Below, piece after piece: positions 40,697 through 50,237 of a DNA stretch of 64,000 nucleotides. The stretch comes from Accumulibacter sp. (GTDB lineage Bacteria; Pseudomonadota; Gammaproteobacteria; Burkholderiales; Rhodocyclaceae), in contig NZ_JAPUVI010000087.1 in assembly GCF_029255285.1 (NCBI RefSeq), positions 1 through 64,000 on the forward strand. The letters run 5' to 3'. How positions within the stretch are numbered: the stretch's first letter is position 1; the number at the start of each line of letters is the position of its first letter. The position numbers and the translations under genes were made by a program. Under the pieces are notes generated by a model. That model did no database searches. It saw nothing but the letters and a program-made list of their open reading frames with translations, and was not told the origin of the DNA.

Positions 40697-41260
40697 CTGG
40701 CCAGCCAACGCGAACTGTCGGATTTTCTTATCGAGATTGAGCGCCGCGCCTTCAAACAGGCGATGTTCGCCGTGCGCAACGAAGAGTCCGCACTCGACAT
40801 CGTGCAGGATGCGATGATGAAGCTCGCCGAGAAGTACGGCGACCGCCCACCGACGGAACTGCCGATGCTTTTCCATCGCATCCTGCAGAACACGATTCGT
40901 GACTACTATCGACGCAGCAAGGTGCGCTCGCTGTGGACCACCCTGCTGTCATCCCTTTCTCCGAACGACGACGAGGAGCACGACCCACTCGAAACCATCG
41001 CCGGCGAAGCGGGGTCACACAGCCCGCAGACACCGGACGGGCAGCTCCAGCAAGCACAAATCCTTGCGATAATAGAGAAAGAGATCGAATTGCTGCCGGC
41101 ACGTCAACGCGAAGCCTTCCTGCTGCGTTACTGGGAAGATATGGATGTTGCCGAGACGGCGTCGGCCATGGGCTGCTCGGAGGGCAGCGTCAAGACGCAT
41201 TGCTCAAGGGCCAACCATACGCTGGCGGCAGCACTCAAAGCAAGAGGAATCACCCTATGA
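40697..41260 (+). CDS. ECF-like RNA polymerase sigma factor (probable CTG start)
   Basis: A sigma-70-family factor with region 2 (about 1-95, including EESALDIVQDAMMKLAEKYG and RILQNTIRDYYRR) and region 4 (about 130-180, LPARQREAFLLRYWEDMDVAETASAMGCSEGSVKTH). The first ATG, 40763, would cut off about 22 residues (ASQRELSDFLIEIERRAFKQA) that look like the first helix of region 2. Upstream in frame, back to a TAG near 40608, there is no ATG, GTG or TTG. CTG 40697, preceded by AAGGA at eight bases, is the best start. The stop overlaps the next gene's ATG by four bases. No clear target is adjacent except its own operon. Confidence 0.82.
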   Translation: MASQRELSDFLIEIERRAFKQAMFAVRNEESALDIVQDAMMKLAEKYGDRPPTELPMLFHRILQNTIRDYYRRSKVRSLWTTLLSSLSPNDDEEHDPLETIAGEAGSHSPQTPDGQLQQAQILAIIEKEIELLPARQREAFLLRYWEDMDVAETASAMGCSEGSVKTHCSRANHTLAAALKARGITL

Positions 41261-41634
41261 ATGAACTACATTTTGCGTACAAGCTGAGGCAATACCTCAA
41301 CGGAGGGCTGCACGAGCTGCCGCCGGCAACCGTCAACCGCCTGGCCAGCGCGCGCGAACGCGCGCTGGCGCGGCAAAAGGTCGCCGAGCGACAGTCGGTG
41401 TTGAGCCTGGCCGGGAGCTTCGTTCAGCATCACGTGGACAGCCCGCATCTCAGGCAGGCGCTGTTGGCTCTTGCCGTGGTGTGTGGCGTTGCGACATATA
41501 CCTACTGGTCTGCCGACGAAAGCGTCGCCGAACTCGAGGCCATCGACAGCGCACTGCTCGCCGACGATCTGCCGATTGCTGCGTACACCGACCGGGGCTT
41601 TGCGGCATGGCTGAAAAGCTCCTCCTCGGAGTAA
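41257..41634 (+). CDS. DUF3619 family membrane protein, possible anti-sigma factor
   Basis: A 125-residue protein with an N-terminal soluble part (about 1-66), a single membrane helix (about 68-87, ALLALAVVCGVATYTYW) and a short acidic outer tail ending DRGFAAWLKSS. It overlaps the sigma factor stop by four bases (ATGA), implying coupled translation. Size, topology and position fit an anti-sigma factor that holds the sigma factor at the membrane, but it shows no zinc anti-sigma motif, so this is inference. The family is uncharacterised. Confidence 0.75.
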   Translation: MNELHFAYKLRQYLNGGLHELPPATVNRLASARERALARQKVAERQSVLSLAGSFVQHHVDSPHLRQALLALAVVCGVATYTYWSADESVAELEAIDSALLADDLPIAAYTDRGFAAWLKSSSSE

Positions 41635-42233
41635 TTCTCAGCAGCTTCATCGCGTTCACGGCCTGGGCCGACGTCCCCGTACCGTCGGTCATCGTCACGC
41701 CACCGCAGCCGCAATGGAGCGAGCTCACGGTGGAGCAGAAAGTGATCCTCGCCCCGCTGAGCGACGACTGGGATGCGATGGAGTATTTCCGCCAGAAGAA
41801 ATGGCTGGGAATCACTCGTCGCTTCTCGACCATGACCCCGGAAGAGCAACGCCGGATACAGGTTCAGATGCAGGAGTGGGGAAAACTGACCCCGGAGCAA
41901 CGGCGGCTCGCGCGGGAGAACTTCAAGACGGCCAAGCAGCTTCCGGCCGAGAAGAAGGAAGAACTCAAGCAAAAATGGGAAGAGTATTCCAGTTTGCCCG
42001 AAGAAGAGAAGGCCAGACTTAAGCAGCAAGCCGACAGCAAGCCGCGTCCACGACCTGGACGCGTGACAGCCGATGCGACTTCGCCAGCTCCGGCAAGCGC
42101 GCCAGTTAGCGCCGCACCGCCGGGTATCGGCGGCGGCCCATCGCCCACGCCAGCGCCGGCGGAAAGCGCCGACACTTCAGTGGCGAGCGGTAGTGCGACG
42201 GTAACGCCAAGCGAGGCTGAAACCAAGCGCTGA
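41607..42233 (+). CDS. DUF3106 family exported protein
   Basis: A 208-residue protein with a signal peptide (MAEKLLLGVILSSFIAFTAWA) and a helical core (about 35-130) built of repeated Trp/Glu/Arg patterns such as MTPEEQRRIQVQMQEWGKLTPEQRR and LPEEEKARLKQQ. A Pro/Ala/Ser-rich tail follows (about 140-208). The repeats recall the LTxxQ-like envelope stress sensors CpxP/Spy and anti-sigma partner RseB-like roles, but no homology can be proven. It begins 28 bases inside the DUF3619 gene, and its stop overlaps the RDD gene ATG by one base. Confidence 0.78.
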   Translation: MAEKLLLGVILSSFIAFTAWADVPVPSVIVTPPQPQWSELTVEQKVILAPLSDDWDAMEYFRQKKWLGITRRFSTMTPEEQRRIQVQMQEWGKLTPEQRRLARENFKTAKQLPAEKKEELKQKWEEYSSLPEEEKARLKQQADSKPRPRPGRVTADATSPAPASAPVSAAPPGIGGGPSPTPAPAESADTSVASGSATVTPSEAETKR

Positions 42234-42736
42234 TGCCGGCGGCGTCCGACCCTCCCCTCGTCAAGCGGCCGGGCATCCTGCGCCGACTCGCCAGCATGGC
42301 TTACGAGTCCTTGCTGTTGCTTGGTGTGCTGGCGATTCTACTGGTTCTCCCGCACGTCCTGCTCGGTGCCTTCGCTCATCGCCTAGCGGCTCCGATCGTC
42401 CTGCAGCTTCATTGCTTCGTTGTGCTGCTGATTTATTTCCTGTGGTTCTGGACTAACGGCGGACAGACACTGGCCATGAAAACCTGGCGTATCCGGCTGG
42501 TGACGCGCGACGGATTGGCCGTTCCACCGGTACAGGCTTTACTTCGTTTCCTGCTGTGCTGGCCAAGCCTGGCGCTGGGCGGCGGCGGAATCCTTTGGGC
42601 GCTGGTCGACCGCGACCGCCTGTTTCTGCATGACCGACTGGCAGGCACGCAACTGGTAATGAGCTTGCCTGATCGAGCGGCGCTCAGCGCCTCTCGACCC
42701 ACCAGGTCATGGCCGCCGCCGCCAGGAGAAAGATGA
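42233..42736 (+). CDS. RDD family membrane protein
   Basis: A 167-residue protein of the RDD family with three to four hydrophobic segments (about 22-48, 55-72 and 105-125). The conserved Arg/Asp signatures are RRLASMAYESLLLLGV near the start and LAMKTWRIRLVTRDG with DRLFLHDRLAGTQLV later. Function in the family is uncertain; transport of small molecules or sodium has been proposed for some. It is the last gene of the sigma factor unit. Its last 53 bases overlap the 3' end of lptG on the opposite strand. Confidence 0.82.
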   Translation: MPAASDPPLVKRPGILRRLASMAYESLLLLGVLAILLVLPHVLLGAFAHRLAAPIVLQLHCFVVLLIYFLWFWTNGGQTLAMKTWRIRLVTRDGLAVPPVQALLRFLLCWPSLALGGGGILWALVDRDRLFLHDRLAGTQLVMSLPDRAALSASRPTRSWPPPPGER

Positions 42737-43757
42737 CCGATGGGGTCGCCGCGCTGATCAGTGGCGACCAGTTGTTGATCGCCCCGAGGTTGGCAAACAG
42801 GCCATTGAGCATGTGAAACAGAATGCCGATCATCACTCCGGCAAAGATCTTGAGGCCGGCACCTTCGACCCGCGAACGCGCCGTGCCAAAAGGCACGGCC
42901 AAGGCGACCATGACCAGCGCCGCCAACGGATAAACCACTTTTTTCCAGAAAGCAATGTCGTAACGGTTGGTAATCTGACGATTCTCCGCCAGATGCCTGG
43001 TATACGCCGACAGGTGGCGCAGGGACATGCGATCCGGCGCCACCAGCAGCACCGCCAGAATGTCGGGGTTGAGGGCGGAACGCCACAACATGTCGGGCAC
43101 CTTCTGAACCTCGGCCTGCTCGGCACCGAGAACAGTGTGTACGACCTTCGTCAGACGCCAACTATCCGGCACCACGTATTCGCCTTCCGCCGCCTCGGTG
43201 ACCGAGCGTAGGCGGGCCTCCTCGTCGAATTCGAAGATGCGGATTCCACGCAGGCGAGTATCCGGCAGAACCACGCGCACATTGATGAAACGGCGCTCGT
43301 CCTTGACCCACAAGCCCGAGCGCAGATCCTGCCCGACCATGCCGGTTCTTTCCTTCGAGCGGAGCTGAAAAGCGGCTCGTTCGGCGGGTGGGGCAACGTA
43401 TTCGCCAATCAGGAAGGTCACGACGGCAAACCAGCCCGCCACCTGAAACAGTGCTCGCAGCAAGGCCCCGGAAGACAAGCCGGAAGCCCGCAAAACGGTG
43501 ATCTCCGAGTGACGGGCCAGCGTCGAAAGTGCGTAAAGCGCGCCGATCAGGACGGCAATCGGCATCAATTCGTAGACCCTCCCGGGAACCCGCAGCAGAA
43601 CGAAGCCAAACGCGTGGTGCAACTGGTAGCCACCCTGGCCGACGTTCCTGACTTCACCGAGCATGTCGAAGAAGGCGAACAAAGCGAGGAAGGCCAGCAA
43701 GACCAGAAGAATCGCGGCCGTTACCTCGCGCCCCAGGTAGCGACGATAGATTTTCAT
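42684..43757 (-). CDS. lptG: LPS export permease LptG
   Basis: A 357-residue inner-membrane subunit of the LptB2FG ABC transporter that lifts lipopolysaccharide toward the outer membrane. It starts MKIYRRYLGREVTAAILLVL, with two membrane helix groups flanking a large periplasmic domain (about 130-260), and ends in a Trp/Arg motif (MTWWVERR). The ATG overlaps the lptF stop by four bases. The 3' end overlaps the convergent RDD gene by 53 bases. lptB and lptA are not in this window. Confidence 0.95.
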   Translation of the reverse strand: MKIYRRYLGREVTAAILLVLLAFLALFAFFDMLGEVRNVGQGGYQLHHAFGFVLLRVPGRVYELMPIAVLIGALYALSTLARHSEITVLRASGLSSGALLRALFQVAGWFAVVTFLIGEYVAPPAERAAFQLRSKERTGMVGQDLRSGLWVKDERRFINVRVVLPDTRLRGIRIFEFDEEARLRSVTEAAEGEYVVPDSWRLTKVVHTVLGAEQAEVQKVPDMLWRSALNPDILAVLLVAPDRMSLRHLSAYTRHLAENRQITNRYDIAFWKKVVYPLAALVMVALAVPFGTARSRVEGAGLKIFAGVMIGILFHMLNGLFANLGAINNWSPLISAATPSVIFLLAAAAMTWWVERR

Positions 43758-44833
43758 CGCGACAGGCGCCGGAAAGAATTCACCGCGATCCGATGGTAGA
43801 ACAGGAGCGGCAGGAGACTCAGCATGAGGAGATGAACAGCGGCCACGCCGACCGTGAAAGACAGTTTGCCGGCCGCCACCCAGCCCTGGCTGATGGTCAG
43901 CAGATTGCTATAGATCACGTAGACAAGGATGGCAAGCAGCATGTTCGCCGAACGACTGGCGCGTGGGTTGACGAAAGAGAGCGGTATCGCCAGCAAAGCC
44001 ATCACCGCCGCCGACACCGGCAACCCGAGGCGCCAAAGCAGTTCGGCACGATAGGCGGGCAAGTCCACCGGCAGCAGCGCCAGGGTCGGCAAGGTCTTCG
44101 GCGTAGTCTTGATACCGCGCGCTTCCTTGGTTTCCAGGCGAACGGCGTAGCGCGCATACTCGAGAATGCGCAACTCCGCTGTTCCGGGTACGAGTTCGTA
44201 GCGGCGACCGCCCTGAAGAACGATGAAGCGATCACCGTTCTGCGCCGTCTCCTGATGACCGGTCACTGCCATGGTCACGCCAAGGAGGCCCTCCCTCGCT
44301 TCGCTGACGAAAACGTTGCGAACGTGACTGGTATCGTCAGCGACTCCTTCGACGAAGACCACACGGTCACCGGCCGATGACTCCTGAAAGGTTCCAGGCG
44401 AGATCTCTCCGGCATCCTTGCGCGTACTCAACTTGCCGCGGTACTCGGCACTCTGCGACAAGGCCCACGGCGAGAGAAAGAAGGACAGCGCGGCAACCAT
44501 CACGACCAGAGGCGCTGCGAATACCAGGACCGGCCGAATCCAGGCCGTCAATGGCAAACCCGACGAAAACCAGACGACCATCTCGGAATCGCGATAGCTA
44601 CGCGAAAGCGTCAGCAGGATGGCGACGAACAGTGACAGAGAGAGCAGGGGAGCAAGGTAGTTGAGCGAGGCAAAGCCAAGCAGCGCCGCGACCGCATCCG
44701 GGGTGACACTGCCCTGTGCGGCCTCGTTCAACAGGCGAATAAGCTGGGTCGTCACCATGATCGCGAAAAGCGCGGTGAAAATGCCGGCCGCCACGTGGGC
44801 GAACTCGCGCCGCACGGCGCGCTGGAAGATCAT
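43754..44833 (-). CDS. lptF: LPS export permease LptF
   Basis: A 359-residue partner of LptG with the same architecture. It starts MIFQRAVRREFAHVAAGIFTALF, which includes the conserved basic N-terminus. Helices lie near residues 15-35, 55-75, 95-115 and in the last 100 residues, with a periplasmic beta domain between. It is divergent from pepA with about 74 bases between starts, an arrangement widespread in beta- and gammaproteobacteria. Confidence 0.95.
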   Translation of the reverse strand: MIFQRAVRREFAHVAAGIFTALFAIMVTTQLIRLLNEAAQGSVTPDAVAALLGFASLNYLAPLLSLSLFVAILLTLSRSYRDSEMVVWFSSGLPLTAWIRPVLVFAAPLVVMVAALSFFLSPWALSQSAEYRGKLSTRKDAGEISPGTFQESSAGDRVVFVEGVADDTSHVRNVFVSEAREGLLGVTMAVTGHQETAQNGDRFIVLQGGRRYELVPGTAELRILEYARYAVRLETKEARGIKTTPKTLPTLALLPVDLPAYRAELLWRLGLPVSAAVMALLAIPLSFVNPRASRSANMLLAILVYVIYSNLLTISQGWVAAGKLSFTVGVAAVHLLMLSLLPLLFYHRIAVNSFRRLSR

Positions 44834-44907
44834 TGTTTTGACTTTGGTGAAAAACTGAAGAGATAATCAGACTTTTGGAGCCAATACGCAGCGCACGAGG
44901 AGGGGGA

Positions 44908-46404
44908 GTGGAATTTAGCATAAAAAGCGGCAGCCCGGAAAAGCAACGCAGCGCCTGTGTCGTGGTCGGCGTTTTCGAACCACGCAAGCTGACACTGGCG
45001 GCCGAACTGCTCGATAACGCGGCGCGCAATCACCTGTCGGACATCGTTCGGCGCGGCGACATGGAAGGCAAAGCGGGGGCCACGCTACTGCTACACAACG
45101 TTCCAGGAACCCTATGCGATCGCGTCCTGTTGGTCGGTCTCGGCAAAGAAAAGGAATTCGGTGACAAGGAGTATGGCGACGCCATCCGCAGTGCGGTGCG
45201 TACGCTCAATGAAACCGGCGCCTTCGACGGCACGGTCTTTCTCACCGAAACCGGCGTCAGGAAGCGCAGCGCGACCTGGCGTGTGCGTCAGGCCAGCGTC
45301 GCGGCGCAGGAGTCCGTCTATCGCTTCGATCAGTTCAAGAGCAAGAAGGACAAGGTTCGCCGACCGCTACGCAAGCTCACCTTCGTGGTCGACCGTCGCA
45401 ACGAACTGGCGGCCGCCGAGGAAGCTCTGCGCCAGGGAGAGGCCATCGCCGACGGCATGTCTTTCGCCAAGGATCTGGCCAATCTGCCCGGCAACGTGTG
45501 CACCCCGACCTACCTCGCGGAAATGGCGCAAAAACTGGCCAGCGAATTCAAGATCGAGTGCCAAATTCTTGAGCGCGACGAGATGGCCGCCTTGGGCATG
45601 CACTCGCTGCTTTCCGTCGCGCAGGGCTCGCGGCAGCCGCCAAAACTGATCGTTCTGCAGTACAAAGGAGGCCGCGCCGATGACCGGCCGGTGGTGCTGG
45701 TCGGCAAGGGAATTACTTTCGATAGTGGCGGCATATCGCTCAAGCCGGCGCCCGACATGGACGAAATGAAGTACGACATGTGCGGTGCCGCCAGTGTTCT
45801 CGGGGCACTCCGTGCCGTGGCACAGATGAAGCTGCCGCTCAATCTGACGGTGATCGTGCCGACGGCGGAAAACATGCCTGGTGGTGGCGCCAGCCGACCC
45901 GGTGACATCGTGACCTCGATGTCCGGGCAAACCATCGAGATCCTCAACACCGACGCCGAGGGCCGCCTGATCCTGTGCGATGCACTGAGCTATGCCGCGC
46001 GTTTCGACCCGGACACGGTGATCGACGTGGCGACGCTGACCGGCGCCTGCGTGATCGCTCTCGGCCACGTCGCCAGCGGCCTGTTCGCGAACAATGACGC
46101 ACTCGCTCGGGAACTCGTCCATGCCGGCGACGAAGCACACGACCGCGCCTGGCAGATGCCCCTGTGGAACGATTACCAGGAGTTGCTCAAGAGTCCTTTT
46201 GCGGACATGGCCAACGTCGGCGGCCGCTGGGGTGGCAGCATTACCGCCGCCTGCTTCCTCTCCCGCTTCACCCGAAAGTACACCTGGGCCCACCTCGACA
46301 TCGCTGGCACCGCGTGGAAGTCAGGGCCCGACAAGGGCGCCACCGGCCGGCCGGTACCCCTGCTCGTTCACTACCTGCTGAAACGGGCCGGAAAGCTGGT
46401 TTGA
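44908..46404 (+). CDS. pepA: Leucyl aminopeptidase, M17 family
   Basis: A 498-residue hexameric metallo-aminopeptidase that removes N-terminal residues and, in E. coli, also binds DNA at Xer and carAB sites. The metal/active-site motifs GKGITFDSGGISLKP and NTDAEGRL are complete. GTG 44908, with GAGGAGGGGGA upstream, gives the conserved N-terminus (V/M)EFSIKSGSPEKQRSACVV; an upstream TTG at 44875 is unlikely. holC begins within its last codon. Confidence 0.96.
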   Translation: MEFSIKSGSPEKQRSACVVVGVFEPRKLTLAAELLDNAARNHLSDIVRRGDMEGKAGATLLLHNVPGTLCDRVLLVGLGKEKEFGDKEYGDAIRSAVRTLNETGAFDGTVFLTETGVRKRSATWRVRQASVAAQESVYRFDQFKSKKDKVRRPLRKLTFVVDRRNELAAAEEALRQGEAIADGMSFAKDLANLPGNVCTPTYLAEMAQKLASEFKIECQILERDEMAALGMHSLLSVAQGSRQPPKLIVLQYKGGRADDRPVVLVGKGITFDSGGISLKPAPDMDEMKYDMCGAASVLGALRAVAQMKLPLNLTVIVPTAENMPGGGASRPGDIVTSMSGQTIEILNTDAEGRLILCDALSYAARFDPDTVIDVATLTGACVIALGHVASGLFANNDALARELVHAGDEAHDRAWQMPLWNDYQELLKSPFADMANVGGRWGGSITAACFLSRFTRKYTWAHLDIAGTAWKSGPDKGATGRPVPLLVHYLLKRAGKLV

Positions 46405-46826
46405 CGCAGATTTTCTTCTACCATGGCGCCGGTGACCGGATCGCCGCGGCCTCCAACCTGATCCGCAAGGCCGTCGCGCAAAAAAAGGCCCTATTGGTTT
46501 ACGCCCCGGAGGCGTCGGTCGCCGCGGCACTCGACCGTCACCTGTGGATGCATCCGCCGACGGGTTTCGTTCCGCACGTCGGGATCGATTCGCCACTGGC
46601 CGGTGAAACGCCGGTACTGATCGCCGATCGACTCGACTCCGTGGCGCAGGACGAGCGGCTTTTCAACCTCTCGGCCGACGTGCCGCCGGGATTTTCCCGC
46701 TTCACGAGCCTGATCGAAGTCGTCGGCCAGGCGGAAGAAGAACGCACCGCCGCTCGCCAACGCGCCCGGTTCTACAAGGACCGCGGTTACGACATTCGCT
46801 ATGTCGATTTGTCGGGGCAGGGCTGA
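46401..46826 (+). CDS. holC: DNA polymerase III chi subunit
   Basis: A 141-residue clamp-loader-associated subunit that links single-strand binding protein to the polymerase III holoenzyme. The pattern TQIFFYHGAGDR, the VYAPEASVAAALDRHLW helix and the FVPH-to-ETPVLI segment match HolC. A TTG start at 46401 overlaps the pepA stop by four bases, and GGAAAGC lies just upstream. The pepA-holC-valS order is classic. The next gene starts at its stop codon. Confidence 0.88.
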   Translation: MTQIFFYHGAGDRIAAASNLIRKAVAQKKALLVYAPEASVAAALDRHLWMHPPTGFVPHVGIDSPLAGETPVLIADRLDSVAQDERLFNLSADVPPGFSRFTSLIEVVGQAEEERTAARQRARFYKDRGYDIRYVDLSGQG

Positions 46827-47335
46827 TGCGGGAAGGCCTTGATCCGATTGACGATCTGATCAGCCGTGCCGACTCTCTGATCAAGCCCGACGCGGCTGGC
46901 GAGCGCCTGGAAAGCCGGCTCCAAATGTCTAGACGCCGCAGCTTCGTCGCCTCGCCAACACGCGCCGACCGGCGGCTGGCGCCGGCTCGGCCAACGCCAC
47001 CCGCCAGCGACGACGACGATTTGCCGGTACTGACCGACATCGTCCTGCCGGCAACGACGGAACCCGGCGCAAACCTCGAACCGCTAGTAGCGCGGCTGCG
47101 CGCGACCCTGGCCGACGACTTGGCCGACATGGTCGCTCGACAACTGGCAAACGACTTGCCAGTCCTGCTCGAAGCCGCTTTGCTCAATGCCGCCGAACCC
47201 TTGCGGCAAAGCCTCGAGGCGACGTTACAACTGGCCCTGCGCAACTTCGTCGCGGCACGCGGTCAGCTCCGGCTACCACTGGCCGAGCGCCACGACGATG
47301 AGCAATCGGCTGCCGATCGGACGCCGGAGGACTGA
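46826..47335 (+). CDS. Conserved-position protein of unknown function between holC and valS
   Basis: I do not recognise this 169-residue protein. It is soluble, without signal peptide or membrane helix. The N-terminus MREGLDPIDDLISRADSLIK is followed by a basic stretch with RSRRRSF-like residues, a Pro/Asp-rich linker (about 48-78) and an amphipathic helical C-terminal half (about 85-150) rich in Leu, Ala and Asp. Its ATG overlaps the holC stop by one base (TGATG), so it is probably cotranscribed and coupled. Position suggests a link with replication or translation housekeeping, but nothing in the sequence shows a function. Confidence 0.65.
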   Translation: MREGLDPIDDLISRADSLIKPDAAGERLESRLQMSRRRSFVASPTRADRRLAPARPTPPASDDDDLPVLTDIVLPATTEPGANLEPLVARLRATLADDLADMVARQLANDLPVLLEAALLNAAEPLRQSLEATLQLALRNFVAARGQLRLPLAERHDDEQSAADRTPED

Positions 47336-47393
47336 TCCGGAGCCCCGGCGCGATCCGGTATAATGCGCGCTCCCGAATTCCCCCTAGGCGCCC

Positions 47394-50210
47394 ATGGAAC
47401 TTGCCAAGAGCTTTGAACCGGCGGATATCGAACGCCGCTGGTATCCTGAATGGGAAGCCGCAGGCTATTTCGACGCCGGCCTCGACGCCGACAAGTCGGC
47501 CGCCTTCTGCATTCTGTTGCCGCCACCCAACGTCACCGGTACGCTGCACATGGGCCATGGTTTCAACCAGGCGATCATGGACGCACTCACGCGCTACCAT
47601 CGGATGCGCGGCGACAACACGCTGTGGCAACCGGGAACCGACCACGCCGGCATTGCGACGCAGATCGTCGTCGAGCGCCAGCTCGACGCGCAGGGAATCT
47701 CGCGTCACGACCTGGGTCGCGAGCGCTTCCTCGAAAAAGTCTGGGAGTGGAAGGAGTTCTCGGGGAGCACCATCACACGACAAATGCGCCGCCTCGGGAC
47801 TTCCCCCGACTGGCGGCGCGAGCGCTTCACGATGGACGCCGGATTGTCGAAGACAGTCACCGAAACCTTCGTCCGGCTCTATCGGGAAGGCTTGATCTAC
47901 CGCGGCAAGCGCCTGGTGAACTGGGATCCGGTATTGCGCACCGCGGTCTCCGACCTCGAAGTGGTGCAGGAGGAAGAGCAAGGCCATCTGTGGCACATTC
48001 GCTATCCGCTGGTTGACGGTAGCGCGACGCTGACCGTCGCCACCACCCGGCCAGAAACCATGCTCGGAGACACCGCGCTGATGGTCCATCCGGAGGACGA
48101 GCGTTACCGCCACCTGCTTGGAAAAATGGTCCGCCTGCCGCTGTGCGGCCGCGAGATCCCGATCATCGCCGACGCCTATGTGGATCTCGAGTTCGGTACC
48201 GGCTGCGTCAAGGTGACACCGGCCCACGACTTCAACGATTACGCCATCGGCCAGCGGCACAAACTGCCCATGATTCCCATCCTGACTCTCGACGCCAGGA
48301 TAAACGACAACGCACCTACGGCTTATCGGGGAATGGACCGCTTCGACGCGCGCCGAAGGATCGTCGCCGATCTGGAAAGCGAGGGCCTGCTGGACAAGGT
48401 CGAAGCGCATGTCCTGAAAGTGCCGCGCGGCGACCGCACCGGTGTCGTCATCGAGCCGATGCTCACCGATCAGTGGTTTGTCGCGATGAGCAAACCGGGC
48501 GCCGACGGGACGAGCATTGCGGGCAAGGCGCTGGCCTGTGTCGCCGCGGGCGAGATCCGGTTTTTTCCGGAGAACTGGGTCAACACCTACAACCAGTGGC
48601 TGACCAACATTCAGGATTGGTGCATTTCTCGGCAACTGTGGTGGGGCCATCAGATTCCGGCCTGGTACGGCGACGACGGCCGGATCTTCGTCGCCCACGA
48701 CGAAGAGCAAGCGCGCGCCGACGCGGCTGAACAAGGCTATCACGGCCTGCTGCAGCGCGACCCGGACGTTCTCGACACCTGGTACTCGTCGGCCCTGTGG
48801 CCGTTCTCGACACTCGACTGGACGCCGGACTACCCGGCCTGTTCCAATCCGGCTCTCGACCTCTATCTGCCGTCGACCGTGCTCGTCACCGGTTTCGACA
48901 TCATCTTCTTCTGGGTGGCGCGGATGGTGATGATGACCCGACATCTCACCGGCCGGATTCCTTTCCGGCACGTCTATGTACACGGCCTGATCCGCGACGC
49001 GGAGGGCCAGAAAATGAGCAAGTCGAAAGGCAACGTCCTCGACCCGATCGACCTCATCGACGGGATCGATCTCGAGGCACTGGTCGCCAAGCGCACCAGC
49101 GGCCTGATGAATCCCGGCCAGGCGGAACAGATCGAGAAGCGCACCCGCAAGGAGTTTCCTTCCGGCATTCCGGCTTTCGGTACCGACGCCCTGCGCTTCA
49201 CCTTCCTCTCGCTGGCCAGCCCGGGGCGCGACATCAAGTTCGACCTCAGCCGCTGCGAAGGTTACCGCAACTTCTGCAACAAGCTGTGGAACGCCAGCCG
49301 CTTCGTCCTCATGCACACCGCCGGCCAGGATCTCGGTCTGGCGCTTGGCGTCGGCGGCGACGACGGATCGGCCGCCCTGAGCTGTGCCGACCGCTGGATC
49401 GTCAGCCAGCTGCAGCGAACCGAAGCCGAAGTCGCGCAGCACTACGCCGACTATCGCTTCGACCTGCTGGCGCGCGCGATCTACGAGTTCGTGTGGGACG
49501 AATTCTGCGACTGGTATGTCGAGCTCGCCAAGGTGCAACTGCAAAGCGACAGCGAGATCCGGATACGCGCCACCCGCCGGACGCTGGCGCGCGTACTGGA
49601 AACCGTTCTCCGCCTGGCGCACCCGCTGTTGCCGTTCATCACCGAGGAGCTCTGGCAAGCGGTGGCGCCGATCGCCGGCCGCAAGACGCATCCCTCGGTC
49701 ATGCTCGCCGCCTACCCTGTCGCGCAGGCCGAGAAGGTTGATACCGACAGCGAAGCCAGGGTGGCGCAACTGAAGGCTCTCGTGTACGCGGGCCGTAACC
49801 TGCGCGGCGAAATGAACCTCTCGCCGGCCCGGCGCGTACCGCTCCTGGCCAGCGGAGACAGTCGCCTGCTCGGGGAATTTGCGCCCTATCTCAAGGCCCT
49901 CTGCAAGCTGGCCGAAGTACAGATTGTCGACGAACTGCCGGCCAATGCGAACGCGCCGGTAGCGATTGTTGGCGACACGAAATTGATGCTGCAGATCGAG
50001 ATCGACCTGGCGGTCGAGTGTGATCGGCTGAACCGGGAAATCACCCGCCTGGCTGGCGAGATCGACAAAGCCAAGGCCAAACTGGCCAACGCCAGCTTCG
50101 TCGCGCGCGCACCGACAGCGGTGGTCGACCAGGAAAGGAAGCGACTCGGCGACTTCGTCGCCACTCTCGATAAACTCGAAGCGCAACGCGCACGCCTTCG
50201 CTGCGGCTAG
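47394..50210 (+). CDS. valS: Valyl-tRNA synthetase
   Basis: A 938-residue class I synthetase with HMGH (residues 52-55, the HIGH motif) and KMSKSKG starting at residue 540. It has an editing domain (about 190-330, with [12 protein letters not shown] and [16 protein letters not shown]), an anticodon-binding domain and a C-terminal coiled coil (about 880-938, [24 protein letters not shown]). The length and domains are complete. It converges with pabB; a GGGCTCTTGAGCCC palindrome at 50218-50231 between the stops could act as a transcription end for both strands, though no T-run follows. Confidence 0.97.
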   Translation: MELAKSFEPADIERRWYPEWEAAGYFDAGLDADKSAAFCILLPPPNVTGTLHMGHGFNQAIMDALTRYHRMRGDNTLWQPGTDHAGIATQIVVERQLDAQGISRHDLGRERFLEKVWEWKEFSGSTITRQMRRLGTSPDWRRERFTMDAGLSKTVTETFVRLYREGLIYRGKRLVNWDPVLRTAVSDLEVVQEEEQGHLWHIRYPLVDGSATLTVATTRPETMLGDTALMVHPEDERYRHLLGKMVRLPLCGREIPIIADAYVDLEFGTGCVKVTPAHDFNDYAIGQRHKLPMIPILTLDARINDNAPTAYRGMDRFDARRRIVADLESEGLLDKVEAHVLKVPRGDRTGVVIEPMLTDQWFVAMSKPGADGTSIAGKALACVAAGEIRFFPENWVNTYNQWLTNIQDWCISRQLWWGHQIPAWYGDDGRIFVAHDEEQARADAAEQGYHGLLQRDPDVLDTWYSSALWPFSTLDWTPDYPACSNPALDLYLPSTVLVTGFDIIFFWVARMVMMTRHLTGRIPFRHVYVHGLIRDAEGQKMSKSKGNVLDPIDLIDGIDLEALVAKRTSGLMNPGQAEQIEKRTRKEFPSGIPAFGTDALRFTFLSLASPGRDIKFDLSRCEGYRNFCNKLWNASRFVLMHTAGQDLGLALGVGGDDGSAALSCADRWIVSQLQRTEAEVAQHYADYRFDLLARAIYEFVWDEFCDWYVELAKVQLQSDSEIRIRATRRTLARVLETVLRLAHPLLPFITEELWQAVAPIAGRKTHPSVMLAAYPVAQAEKVDTDSEARVAQLKALVYAGRNLRGEMNLSPARRVPLLASGDSRLLGEFAPYLKALCKLAEVQIVDELPANANAPVAIVGDTKLMLQIEIDLAVECDRLNREITRLAGEIDKAKAKLANASFVARAPTAVVDQERKRLGDFVATLDKLEAQRARLRCG

Positions 50211-50237
50211 GCCCGTCGGGCTCTTGAGCCCCGGCGG

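Noticed and set aside
47184..50186. Minus-strand open frame of 1000 codons opposite valS
   Set aside because: It mirrors the valS codon pattern in GC-rich DNA, has no recognisable domain, and valS is a complete, certain gene on the other strand.
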